From contig NZ_JSYN01000023.1 in NCBI RefSeq assembly GCF_000812965.1, positions 62,001 to 126,000 on the forward strand: a stretch of 64,000 nucleotides of DNA, given 5' to 3'. The notes beneath the pieces were generated by a model. That model was given only the letters and a program-made list of their open reading frames with translations, was not told the origin of the DNA and made no database searches. The stretch is from Pedobacter kyungheensis. GTDB lineage: Bacteria; Bacteroidota; Bacteroidia; Sphingobacteriales; Sphingobacteriaceae. Position 1 is the first letter of the stretch. The number at the start of each line of letters is the position of its first letter. The translations under genes and the position numbers were made by a program. This document shows positions 43,250-51,984 of this stretch, in pieces.

Positions 43250-44023
43250 TTAAACACCAATTCTTTGTTCAATCTTTTTAACGCATTTGTTGGCTTCGGC
43301 TAAAATTACCTTGCTGTCAATCGCCTGATCAGAATTTAAAGCGTTCAACATCGAAATGGTTAAACAGGCAATAATGCCATTGTTGTTGGCAATACCAATG
43401 GGCACCGAAATATCGGTTACACCCGAAACAGCATCACTGTTTTTGAAATAGGAGCCCGTTTGCTGAATTTCGGTCAAAGAGTTTAAGAAATCTTCCTGCT
43501 GTGGTTTGGCGTATTTTTTAAAAATAGCATTGTTTTTTAATACCGTATTCCGCTCGGCTTCGGGCATATAAGCCAGTAATACTTTACCCGATGCGGTTAA
43601 TGGTAACGGAAACAGGTTTCCTTCTTCAATAGAAAGGGCAATTGGCCCCGGACTTTTTGCATGGATAATGACCATTACCTGGTTCATATACAAAATACTG
43701 AGGTGACAGGATTGGCGCACCGAATTGGCCAGTTCTTCTAACGGAAACTGCGCCGCTTTTCTCAACTCATCAATAGGTGAGTGGCGGTGCGAAAGGTAAA
43801 AAAGTTTAAGCGATAACCGGTATTTCCCCGAAACCTCATCGCGTAAAATATAACCACGGCTTTCCAGACTCATCAGCATCCTATAAATTTCATTCGGTGT
43901 TTTTTCAATACCAATGGCAATTTCGGTTTGTGATAAGGGAATAGATTGCGCCGATAGATACTCTAAAATATCAAGGCCTTTATCTAAAGCTGGCGCCTGA
44001 TACTTCGATTCATTTTCTTTCAT
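43250..44023 (-). CDS. IclR-family transcriptional regulator
   Basis: A 257-residue regulator with an N-terminal winged helix (about residues 10-75: LDKGLDILEYLSAQSIPLSQ, then IGIEKTPNEIYRMLMSLESR and GYILRDEVSGKYRLSLKL) and a C-terminal IclR effector domain (PLPLTASGKVLLAYMPEAER, DAVSGVTDISVPIGIANNNG, and a final VILAEANKCVKKIEQRIGV). Known IclR effectors are often small organic or aromatic acids and sugar acids. It is divergent from the GH78 gene at 44296, which begins a co-oriented run including the CoA-transferase module, so it is the obvious candidate regulator for that run. A perfect palindrome (44089-44101) lies in the shared intergenic region. Confidence 0.92.
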   Translation of the reverse strand: MKENESKYQAPALDKGLDILEYLSAQSIPLSQTEIAIGIEKTPNEIYRMLMSLESRGYILRDEVSGKYRLSLKLFYLSHRHSPIDELRKAAQFPLEELANSVRQSCHLSILYMNQVMVIIHAKSPGPIALSIEEGNLFPLPLTASGKVLLAYMPEAERNTVLKNNAIFKKYAKPQQEDFLNSLTEIQQTGSYFKNSDAVSGVTDISVPIGIANNNGIIACLTISMLNALNSDQAIDSKVILAEANKCVKKIEQRIGV

Positions 44024-44088
44024 ACAGGTTTAATTTGGTTGTATCGTATTTTTTACAGTTCCAAACATACAAAATGCATTCATATTTC

Positions 44089-44101
44089 TCATTCAGAATG
44101 A
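44089..44101. promoter_or_regulatory. Candidate IclR operator (tcattc-a-gaatga)
   Basis: A perfect 6-bp palindrome between divergent IclR and GH78 genes. A second weaker inverted element, atgaa-N8-ttcat, lies at 44119-44136. Assignment to IclR rests only on position. Confidence 0.4.
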
Positions 44102-44129
44102 AATTATATAATTATTACATGAATATATG

Positions 44130-44160
44130 TTTTCATATTTAAAAAAAAGATTTATATTTG
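44130..44160 (+). promoter_or_regulatory. Candidate promoter of the GH78-to-GH127 run
   Basis: TTTT, 19 bases, then TATATTTG, an exact TAnnTTTG box. It leaves a leader of about 130 bases before the GH78 start, with no clear riboswitch fold visible. Confidence 0.45.
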
Positions 44161-44295
44161 AATTACTTGTAAAATTTAAAGTTAAGCAAATTCTACAGCT
44201 TATGCTATATGGGCTAAGAATTTATTTCTAACTAAATTGAGCACGATAACCAACTATAAACCTAAATCAAGCATCGAAAGCGATCTGTACGGCTA

Positions 44296-47049
44296 ATGAA
44301 CAAACTTGTAATCTTTTCTTTTTTTTACCTGTTTACTTTTCCGCTGTTTGCTCAGGAGGTTAAGATATCGCATTTAAGCTGCGAATACCGCACAAATCCA
44401 ATGGGAATTGATGCTGCGCAACCACATTTTAGCTGGCAAATGGTTTCGGATAAGCATAATATCATGCAAACTGCTTATCAAATTTTAGTTTCAAAAAGTC
44501 TGACCGCCCTTAAGCAAGATAAAGGTGAAGTATGGGATTCGAAAAAGATTACTTCTAATCAATCGATCCAGATAAAATATAAAGGAGCAGAACTCCAGTC
44601 AGCGCAAAAGTATTATTGGAAAATCAAAGTTTGGGATAACCAGGGCAAGCAATCTGCCTGGAGTGAACCCGCATTTTTCCAGATGGGCTTGTTAAATGCG
44701 GCTGACTGGAAGGGCGCAAAATGGATTGCTTACGAGAAACTGGCCGATTCGAACGTAAACGCGTTGCCTACGGATGGTAAAAAAGACAAATTTACCGGCA
44801 ATAATATACTGCCGATGTTCCGTAAGGAATTTGCAGTAACCAAAAGCATTAAAAAGGCTACCGCCTTTATTTCCGGATTAGGCCATTTTGAGATGAGTTT
44901 GAATGGCGAGAAAGTAGGAGATGATTACTTAGCACCTGGTTGGACCAAATATGATCGCGAAGCTTTATATGTAACTTACGACATTACCAAACAACTAAAA
45001 AAGGACGCAAATGCTGTTGGCGTAATGCTTGGGAATGGCTTTTACTACATTCCACCAGTAAAAGAAAGGTACCGGAAATTAAAAGTGGCTTATGGCTTCC
45101 CGAAAATGATCTGCCGTTTACTGATCGAATATACAGATGGTACTTCGGCCAATGTAATCAGCAACGAAAGCTGGAAAACGGCACCTTCACCAGTTACTTT
45201 TTCCAGTATTTATGGTGGCGAAGATTATAACGCAGGTTTAGCACAAAAAAACTGGAACCAGGCAGCTTTCAACGATAGCAAATGGAAAACCCCTTTGGTT
45301 GTGAATGGTCCGAAGCTAAACGCCCAGAAAGAAGAGCCTGTTAAAATTTTCGATCATTTTCCGGCAAAGCAGATTACACCATCTGCTAATGGTGACTGGG
45401 TTTATGATCTCGAACAAAACGCATCGGGCATTATTGAACTCCAGGTGAGCGGCAAAAAAGGCGACACCATCCGCATTACACCAGCCGAATTATTAAAAGA
45501 AGATGGCACTGTTACCCAGAAAAACATGGGTGGGCCTGTTTACTTTACCTATATTTTAAATGGTGAGGGCATCGAAACCTGGCGGCCACGTTTTTTCTAC
45601 TCGGGTTTCCGCTATCTGCAGGTTAAAGGAGGCGTTCCGGACGGGAAAGAAAACCCATTGAACAACGCCATTATCAAAGATTTAAAAGGCCTGCATGTAC
45701 GCAATGCAGCTCCAACTGTTGGCGAATTCACCTCTTCAAACGAATTGTTTAACAAAACCTTTAAACTGATAGATTGGGGAATTAAAAGTAATATGGTTAG
45801 TGTTTTTACCGACTGCCCACACCGCGAAAAACTCGGCTGGTTAGAGCAATTGCATTTAATGGGCAGCTCGGTAAATTACAATTATGCTGCTGCACCATTG
45901 TTTGCAAAAGCCTCAGTCGACATGCAAAATTCGCAGCTAGCCAACGGACTCGTTCCTGAAATTGCGCCTGAGTACGTTAAATTTGAATGGGGAGGCGATA
46001 TGTTCCGCGATTCGCCTGAATGGGGAAGCAGCAGTATTTTAGTACCCTGGGATTTGTACAAATGGTATGGCGATAAACAGGCTTTGGCCAATAATTATCC
46101 CACCATGCAGCGTTACATCCAATATTTAGGCACCAAAGCCAGTAACCACATCTTATCGCAAGGCTTGGGGGATTGGTATGACCTTGGGCCAAAACCACCG
46201 GGCGTTTCCCAGCTTACACCAATGGGCATTACAGCCACTGCTATTTATTATTATGATTTAAAAATCCTTGAAAAAATAGCCACCCTATTGGGTAAAAAAG
46301 CTGATGCGCTAGCATATGCCAAACTTGCAATTTCAGTACGAGATGCATTTAATGCCAAATTCTTTAATCCAGAAACCAGGCAATACGGCTCGGGTAGCCA
46401 AACGGCCAATGCCATGGCTGTTTATATGGGTTTAGTTGAAGGAAAAGATAAACAGGTAGTTATCGATAATCTTGTAAAAGACATTAGAAATAAAAACAAC
46501 GGATTAACAGCAGGCGATATTGGCTATCGGTATGTACTACGCGTTTTAGAAGATGCCGGACGCTCGGATGTGATTTTCGACATGAATAGCCGTAGCGATG
46601 TACCCGGCTATGGCATGCAATTAGCCAAAGGTGCTACCGCTTTAACCGAAAGCTGGGCTGCACTACCTACGGTTTCCAATAATCATTTTATGCTGGGGCA
46701 TTTAATGGAGTGGTTTTACAGTGGAGTGGGCGGGATCCGTCAGGATGAAAACTCGGTAGCCTTTAACCGGATTAAAATTTACCCTGAGATAGTTGGCGAT
46801 TTAACTGCTGCAACAACGAGTTACCAATCGGCTTATGGTAAAATTGCTACCGACTGGAAAAAAACGACTGAGGGTTTCGAAATAGCCATAAATATTCCGG
46901 TGAATACCACCGCTGTGGTGTATATTCCGGTTTCAGCTAAACAAAGCCTTACAGAGGTTAACAATACTAAATTCCAAAACCTGGGCACAGCCAATGGCAG
47001 AACCCAGGTAGCGATCGGTTCGGGTTATTATAAATTTAAAGTGAAGTAG
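44296..47049 (+). CDS. GH78 alpha-L-rhamnosidase (second copy)
   Basis: A 917-residue secreted GH78 enzyme with a signal ending at PLFAQ (about residue 20). Domain order matches the enzyme at 19873: VKISHLSCEYRTNPMGIDAA, the sugar-binding sandwich (ATAFISGLGHFEMSLNGEKV), the concanavalin domain (WVYDLEQNASGIIELQVSGK), the (alpha/alpha)6 barrel and the C-terminal beta domain. The catalytic region TDCPHREKLGWLEQLHLMG contains the usual D-C-P-x-R-E pattern, differing from DCPQRNERMPWLGD of the other copy, so the two are distinct subgroups rather than a recent duplication. Also present is TALTESWAALPTVSNNHFML. It opens the run next to the IclR regulator and is followed one base later by the propeller glycosidase. 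Confidence 0.93.
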   Translation: MNKLVIFSFFYLFTFPLFAQEVKISHLSCEYRTNPMGIDAAQPHFSWQMVSDKHNIMQTAYQILVSKSLTALKQDKGEVWDSKKITSNQSIQIKYKGAELQSAQKYYWKIKVWDNQGKQSAWSEPAFFQMGLLNAADWKGAKWIAYEKLADSNVNALPTDGKKDKFTGNNILPMFRKEFAVTKSIKKATAFISGLGHFEMSLNGEKVGDDYLAPGWTKYDREALYVTYDITKQLKKDANAVGVMLGNGFYYIPPVKERYRKLKVAYGFPKMICRLLIEYTDGTSANVISNESWKTAPSPVTFSSIYGGEDYNAGLAQKNWNQAAFNDSKWKTPLVVNGPKLNAQKEEPVKIFDHFPAKQITPSANGDWVYDLEQNASGIIELQVSGKKGDTIRITPAELLKEDGTVTQKNMGGPVYFTYILNGEGIETWRPRFFYSGFRYLQVKGGVPDGKENPLNNAIIKDLKGLHVRNAAPTVGEFTSSNELFNKTFKLIDWGIKSNMVSVFTDCPHREKLGWLEQLHLMGSSVNYNYAAAPLFAKASVDMQNSQLANGLVPEIAPEYVKFEWGGDMFRDSPEWGSSSILVPWDLYKWYGDKQALANNYPTMQRYIQYLGTKASNHILSQGLGDWYDLGPKPPGVSQLTPMGITATAIYYYDLKILEKIATLLGKKADALAYAKLAISVRDAFNAKFFNPETRQYGSGSQTANAMAVYMGLVEGKDKQVVIDNLVKDIRNKNNGLTAGDIGYRYVLRVLEDAGRSDVIFDMNSRSDVPGYGMQLAKGATALTESWAALPTVSNNHFMLGHLMEWFYSGVGGIRQDENSVAFNRIKIYPEIVGDLTAATTSYQSAYGKIATDWKKTTEGFEIAINIPVNTTAVVYIPVSAKQSLTEVNNTKFQNLGTANGRTQVAIGSGYYKFKVK

Positions 47050-47050
47050 C

Positions 47051-48157
47051 ATGAGAACGATCTGGATATATCTGATAGGCCTTTTAACAACAGCTACAGC
47101 ATTTGCTCAAGAAGCTAAAAATCCGGTATCTGCTGCCGAAATGGAAAAAATTTACCAGGAAGTGAAAACGCCTTTCAAATACGGACTGGTTATGGTACCG
47201 AACGATAAAGAACATAAAATGGATTGTCCAACCATTTTTAGAAAAGGCAAATACTGGTACATGACTTATCTGATTTTTAGCGGTCGCGGTTACGAAACCT
47301 GGATGGCAAAAAGCAGCGATTTACTGCACTGGAAAAATCAGGGTAAGTTAATGTCGTTCGAAGATTCAGGCAAATGGGACGATAACCAGAAAGCAGGCTA
47401 CAATGCACTTTTAGATATCAAATGGGGAGGTAGTTACCAGGCTAACAGCTTTAATGGCAAATACTGGATGTCGTATTTCGGTGGCAAAGCACGTGGATAC
47501 GAGGTAGAGCCTTTATCTATTGGCATGGCTTATATAAATCAACATCCCTCGATTGTGCAGGAGTGGAAACGACTGGATCAACCGGTTTTAAGTTCGCTCG
47601 ACAGCGATGTACGTTGGTGGGAAAACCGACATAAACTATTTAAAAGTACGGTGATTGCCGATCAGAAAAAGTTAACGGGCCATCCTTTTGTGATGTATTA
47701 CAACGCTGTTGGCGATTCGCTGGCAAACAATAAAAAAACACGTTGGTACGAACGCATTGGCATGGCCGTATCAGACGATATGGTGCATTGGCAACGCTAC
47801 CTGAAAAATCCGGTTGTACATCATCCGGTTGGCATTACTGGTGATGCGGTAATCCAGCAGATAGGAAGCAATTATGTAATGTTTTATTTCGGTGCGTTCT
47901 GGCAGGACAGAAAAGGTTCTTTTAACCGTTTTGCGGTATCTAAAGATCTCGTCAACTGGACTGACTGGACGGGTAATAACCTGATCGAATCATCGGAAAA
48001 ATATGATGAGTTATATGCGCACAAATCGTTCGTCATTAAGTACAAAGGCATTGTTTTCCACTTTTATTGTGCCGTGAACAAACAAGACCAGCGGGGCATT
48101 GCTGTGGCTACTTCGAAGGATTTAGGAAAAAGTAAAGTGAATTTTGTTCAAAATTAA
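47051..48157 (+). CDS. Five-bladed propeller glycosidase (GH43/GH130-like fold)
   Basis: A 368-residue exported protein with a signal ending at ATAFAQ (about residue 20). It has the repeated blades of GH43/GH130-type glycosidases: KMDCPTIFRKGKYWYMTYLI with a candidate catalytic Asp, ETWMAKSSDLLHWKNQGKLM, KYWMSYFGG, GMAVSDDMVHWQRYLKNPV, GITGDAVIQQIGSNYVMFYF with a second Asp, and FAVSKDLVNWTDWTG. I cannot place it in one family with confidence. It sits between GH78 and GH2 with gaps of 1 and 3 bases, so the three enzymes are coexpressed and probably act on the same glycan, one removing rhamnose and another the next residue. Confidence 0.7.
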   Translation: MRTIWIYLIGLLTTATAFAQEAKNPVSAAEMEKIYQEVKTPFKYGLVMVPNDKEHKMDCPTIFRKGKYWYMTYLIFSGRGYETWMAKSSDLLHWKNQGKLMSFEDSGKWDDNQKAGYNALLDIKWGGSYQANSFNGKYWMSYFGGKARGYEVEPLSIGMAYINQHPSIVQEWKRLDQPVLSSLDSDVRWWENRHKLFKSTVIADQKKLTGHPFVMYYNAVGDSLANNKKTRWYERIGMAVSDDMVHWQRYLKNPVVHHPVGITGDAVIQQIGSNYVMFYFGAFWQDRKGSFNRFAVSKDLVNWTDWTGNNLIESSEKYDELYAHKSFVIKYKGIVFHFYCAVNKQDQRGIAVATSKDLGKSKVNFVQN

Positions 48158-48160
48158 GAA

Positions 48161-50695
48161 ATGAGAATACCGGGCATTTATAAGGTTTTTATGGTATCCC
48201 TGCTGGGATTATTAGCCTCGCAAAATTGTGATGCTAATCCATTATTCGTCATTTCGACCGGAGCGCAGCGGAATGCCTGCCCGTACAGGCGGGGAGAAAT
48301 CTTTTCGCAAGGCACCAACCATGATAGACAATTATCGGTCGGGGAGACACCAACCGATAGAGAATCCCGAGTAAAAACCAGCTTCAACCAAGACTGGAAA
48401 TTTTTCCTGGGTGATGATCCATCCGCCAGGAATTCGCTATACAATGACTCCAAATGGAGAAAAGTTAATTTACCGCACGACTGGAGCATTGAAGGGAAAT
48501 TTGACGAAAAGAACCCTGCTAAACCTGAGGGTGGTGGTCTGCCGACAGGTATTGGCTGGTACAGGAAAACATTTACGGCGCCTGCCGATTTTAAAAACAA
48601 ACTGGTTACCGTTGAGTTTGACGGCGTTTATAAAAACAGCGAGGTTTGGGTAAATGGCCACTATTTGGGTAAACGTCCTTATGGCTACAGCTCTTTTGCT
48701 TACGAAATCAGTAGATTCTTAAAGTCAGGAAATAACATCATTGCTGTGAAGGTTGATAATTCTTTGCAGCCTGATTCTCGCTGGTACTCTGGTTCTGGAA
48801 TTTACAGAAACGTATGGTTAACTACTACTGCCAAAGTTGCCGTGGCCAAATGGGGCACTTTTGTAACTACGGGTACTGATGGAAAAGTGAGTATAAAAAC
48901 GCAAATCCAGAATAAAACTTCGAAACAGCAGGCCGCAGTTTTAGTACATAGCATCTATGATGGCAATGGGAAACTGATCTTAAAAACACAGGCACAAAAC
49001 ATCAAAGTAGATACAGCAGGAATAATCGTTAACAGCGATAGTGAGCTTAAAAACCCTGTGCTTTGGTCGTTAAAAAGGCCTGCACAGTATAAAGTGGTTA
49101 CGCAAATTTTGCAAAACAACAAGCCTATCGATACTTATGAAACTAAATTCGGATTCAGAACCTTCAATTTTGATGCAGAAAAGGGTTTTTCTTTAAATGG
49201 CTTACCAACCAAAATACTGGGTGTTTGCCTACACCACGATTTAGGTGCTTTGGGCGCTGCTGTAAATGTTCGCGCCATGGAACGCCAGCTCGAAATCATG
49301 AAAGCCATGGGGGTGAACGCCATCCGCACGGCTCACAATCCGCCAGCACCTGAGTTTTTAGATTTATGTGATGAAATGGGTTTTCTCGTAATGGATGAAG
49401 CATTTGACATGTGGGCGAAAAAGAAAAACAAAAACGATTATCACCTCAATTTCCCCGAATGGCATAAACGCGATCTGGAAGATATGATTCTCCGCGACCG
49501 CAATCACCCTTCCATTATTTTATGGAGCATTGGAAACGAAATCCGCGAGCAGTTCGACAGTACCGGTGTAGCACTAACCAAAGAGTTGGTGGCTACAGTT
49601 AAAACCCTCGATCAAAGTCGCCCGGTGATCTCGGCATTAACCGAAACCGATGCCAAAAAGAACTTTATTTACCAGGCCAATGCGTTGGATATTTACGGAT
49701 TAAACTATAACCATAAATTGTATAAAGATTGGCCTAAAAACTATCCCGGCGTTAAGTTTCTGGCCACCGAAACCACATCAGCGTTAGAAACCAGAGGTTT
49801 TTATGATACGGCAGATACTATCCGTCGCTGGCCCAGGGACGGAAAAACCAAATTTACCGAAGGCAACAGCGAATGGTCGGCCTCTGCTTACGATAATGTT
49901 TCAGCTTATTGGGGCTCTACACATGAAGAAACATGGAAAGCCGCCAAAAAATACGATCATGTTTCAGGTCTTTTTGTCTGGACGGGTTTTGATTATCTCG
50001 GTGAGCCATTACCTTATCCATGGCCTGCACGCAGCTCGTATTTCGGAATTGTCGATTTAGCGGGTTTCCCTAAAGATTCGTATTACATGTACCAAAGCGA
50101 GTGGACCGATAAACCGGTACTGCATATCCTGCCACACTGGAACTGGGAAGCGGGCAAATCTGTAGAGGTTTGGGCTTACTACAATCAGGCTGATGAGGTA
50201 GAGCTGTACCTGAATGGAAAATCTTTAGGTAAAAAATCGAAACAGAATGATGATTTGCACGTGCAGTGGAACGTAAATTTTGTTCCGGGAACGCTTAAAG
50301 CCGTATCGCGCAAAAATGGAAAAGAGGTTTTGGTTCGTGAAGTAAAAACTGCCGGCGATCCGGCTAAAATTGAATTAATAGCCGATAGAAAACAGATTAA
50401 AGCCGATGGTAAAGATTTATCATTTATCACCGTACGCATTTTAGATAAAGCAGGAAATGTAGTGCCAAATGCCGATAACCTGGTTGATTTTAAAGTAGAA
50501 GGCAATGGATTTATTGCAGGTGTAGATAATGGTTTTCAGGCAAGTTTAGAGCCTTTTAAAGCGAGCTACCGCAAAGCTTTTCATGGTTTATGCCTGGCTA
50601 TTTTGCAGGCTACAGAAAAAGCAGGGGTGATTAAGCTAACAGCAACATCGGCAGGTTTGTCATCGGCAGTTATAGAAATTGGAACAAATAAATAA
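48161..50695 (+). CDS. GH2 beta-galactosidase-like enzyme with repeat-encoded insert after the signal
   Basis: An 844-residue GH2 enzyme. Residues 1-26 are an export signal (MVSLLGLLASQNCDANP region). Residues about 29-67 are encoded by dispersed repeat DNA (48247-48360). The GH2 jelly roll then begins at about 69 (VKTSFNQDWKFFLGDDPSAR, LPHDWSIEG). The Ig-like domain and TIM barrel follow, with GVCLHHDLGALGAA, NAIRTAHNPPAPEF, the acid/base Glu in LWSIGNEIREQ and the nucleophile Glu in LATETTSALE. C-terminal DUF4982-like and Ig-like domains (IELIADRKQIKADGKDLSFI) complete it. The inserted segment lies outside the folded domains and probably forms a disordered linker. It is the third enzyme of the GH78-propeller-GH2 set. 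Confidence 0.88.
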   Translation: MRIPGIYKVFMVSLLGLLASQNCDANPLFVISTGAQRNACPYRRGEIFSQGTNHDRQLSVGETPTDRESRVKTSFNQDWKFFLGDDPSARNSLYNDSKWRKVNLPHDWSIEGKFDEKNPAKPEGGGLPTGIGWYRKTFTAPADFKNKLVTVEFDGVYKNSEVWVNGHYLGKRPYGYSSFAYEISRFLKSGNNIIAVKVDNSLQPDSRWYSGSGIYRNVWLTTTAKVAVAKWGTFVTTGTDGKVSIKTQIQNKTSKQQAAVLVHSIYDGNGKLILKTQAQNIKVDTAGIIVNSDSELKNPVLWSLKRPAQYKVVTQILQNNKPIDTYETKFGFRTFNFDAEKGFSLNGLPTKILGVCLHHDLGALGAAVNVRAMERQLEIMKAMGVNAIRTAHNPPAPEFLDLCDEMGFLVMDEAFDMWAKKKNKNDYHLNFPEWHKRDLEDMILRDRNHPSIILWSIGNEIREQFDSTGVALTKELVATVKTLDQSRPVISALTETDAKKNFIYQANALDIYGLNYNHKLYKDWPKNYPGVKFLATETTSALETRGFYDTADTIRRWPRDGKTKFTEGNSEWSASAYDNVSAYWGSTHEETWKAAKKYDHVSGLFVWTGFDYLGEPLPYPWPARSSYFGIVDLAGFPKDSYYMYQSEWTDKPVLHILPHWNWEAGKSVEVWAYYNQADEVELYLNGKSLGKKSKQNDDLHVQWNVNFVPGTLKAVSRKNGKEVLVREVKTAGDPAKIELIADRKQIKADGKDLSFITVRILDKAGNVVPNADNLVDFKVEGNGFIAGVDNGFQASLEPFKASYRKAFHGLCLAILQATEKAGVIKLTATSAGLSSAVIEIGTNK
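48247..48360. repeat. Dispersed repeats inside the GH2 gene
   Basis: The 5' arm cgtcatttcgaccggagcgc and ggggagaaatctttt match the cgtcatttcg family. They are followed by atcggtcggggagacacc with arms atcggt / accgat. All of it is read in frame. Confidence 0.75.
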
Positions 50696-50708
50696 ATGCG
50701 TTGCAAAG

Positions 50709-50731
50709 CTGGTTGGTGTGGCACCAACCAG
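50709..50731. repeat. Palindrome ctggttggtg / caccaaccag
   Basis: Ten-bp perfect arms around tgg, shortly after the GH2 stop. No T-run follows. Confidence 0.65.
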
Positions 50732-50775
50732 TAAGATATAAAAGTGTTTGTGCCCTTTGTGGTTAAAAATAAAAG

Positions 50776-50799
50776 ATGGTTCGTGTGGACACGAACCAT
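50776..50799. repeat. Palindrome of the atggttYgtgt family
   Basis: Eleven-bp perfect arms atggttcgtgt / acacgaaccat around gg, 24 bases before the next start codon. Almost identical to the element at 53239. Confidence 0.75.
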
Positions 50800-50823
50800 G
50801 ACAAAAATAAATAATAAGAATAA

Positions 50824-51984
50824 GTGGAGAAGACGATCAATTTAAAAGGAATAACCTGGAACCACAGTCGTGGCTTATTGCCAATGGTGGCAACTGCACA
50901 GCGGTTTTCAGAATTGCACCCCAATGTAAACATCACCTGGGAAAAGCGGAGCTTGCAGCAATTTGCCGATTTCTCTATCCAGGAGCTGGCAGAGCGTTTC
51001 GACTTATTGGTGATTGATCACCCCTGGGCGGGCTTTGCCGCCAAAACCAAGTCGATTGTTCCTTTGGATTTTTATCTCAGTTACGCCTATTTAAAAGATC
51101 AGGAAGAGAATTCTGTAGGGCAATCTTACGAAAGTTATACTTACGATGGTCATTTATGGGCATTATCCATCGATGCAGCCACACCTGTAGCTGCCAGCCG
51201 GCCAGATTTACTGGCTGAAAAGGGTTTTTCCCTGCCTCAATCTTTTGAAGACTTAATGACACTGGCCGATGCAGGCCTGGTAGCCTTTGCAGGCATTCCG
51301 ATAGATGTGTTAATGAATTTCTACACGCTTTGCTGCTCTTTGGGCGAAGATCCCTGCCAGAACGATGAAACTGTAATTTCAACTGAAATCGGTGTAAAGG
51401 CGCTACAAATGTACCGTCAGCTGGCATCAAAAATAGATCCCGCAAATTTCAACAGAAACCCCATTCAGGTATATGAAGCCATGACCCAAACGGATCAGAT
51501 TGCTTATTGCCCCTTTGCCTACGGTTATGCCAATTATTCGAGAAATGGTTATGCACGAAAAGTGCTGCACTTTCATGATATGATATCAGTGAATGGCAAA
51601 ACAAATTTAAGAAGCACCTTAGGCGGCACTGGCTTGGCTATTTCAGCTAAATGTGCCGAACTCGAAATGGCAGCCAAATATGTTGAGTTTGTTGGTTCGC
51701 CGGCTTGTCAGGCTACCTTGTATTTCGAAAGCGGAGGGCAGCCCGGGCATCTGGCTGCATGGAAAAATGAGGAGGTGAACCGCCAGAGCCAGCAATATTT
51801 TACCAACACATTACCAGCCTTACAAAGAGCATTCTTACGCCCCCGCTACCATGGCTCCATGTATTTTCAGGATCATGCCGGTGATGTAGTGCGCAATTAT
51901 TTAATGGGTAAGGGCGATGAAATGACAGTTTTATCTGCGTTGAACGAGTTATATCAGCAATCTAAAAGTTTAGCAGTATCATGA
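50824..51984 (+). CDS. Solute-binding-protein-like protein without signal peptide (A)
   Basis: A 386-residue protein with the fold pattern of family 1 extracellular solute-binding proteins: RFSELHPNVNITWEKRSLQQ near the N-terminus, FDLLVIDHPWAG, DGHLWALSIDAATPVAASRP, GGTGLAISAKCAELEMAAKY, and VEFVGSPACQATLYFESGGQ. The start is GTG at 50824 (MEKTINLKGITWNHS). The codon just before it is an in-frame TAA, so no longer N-terminus and no signal peptide are possible. No ABC permease or ATPase gene is in the window. It overlaps the following CoA-transferase gene by 4 bases (ATGA), so the two are translated together. It probably stays in the cytoplasm and binds an intracellular ligand. The role is unknown. 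Confidence 0.75.
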   Translation: MEKTINLKGITWNHSRGLLPMVATAQRFSELHPNVNITWEKRSLQQFADFSIQELAERFDLLVIDHPWAGFAAKTKSIVPLDFYLSYAYLKDQEENSVGQSYESYTYDGHLWALSIDAATPVAASRPDLLAEKGFSLPQSFEDLMTLADAGLVAFAGIPIDVLMNFYTLCCSLGEDPCQNDETVISTEIGVKALQMYRQLASKIDPANFNRNPIQVYEAMTQTDQIAYCPFAYGYANYSRNGYARKVLHFHDMISVNGKTNLRSTLGGTGLAISAKCAELEMAAKYVEFVGSPACQATLYFESGGQPGHLAAWKNEEVNRQSQQYFTNTLPALQRAFLRPRYHGSMYFQDHAGDVVRNYLMGKGDEMTVLSALNELYQQSKSLAVS

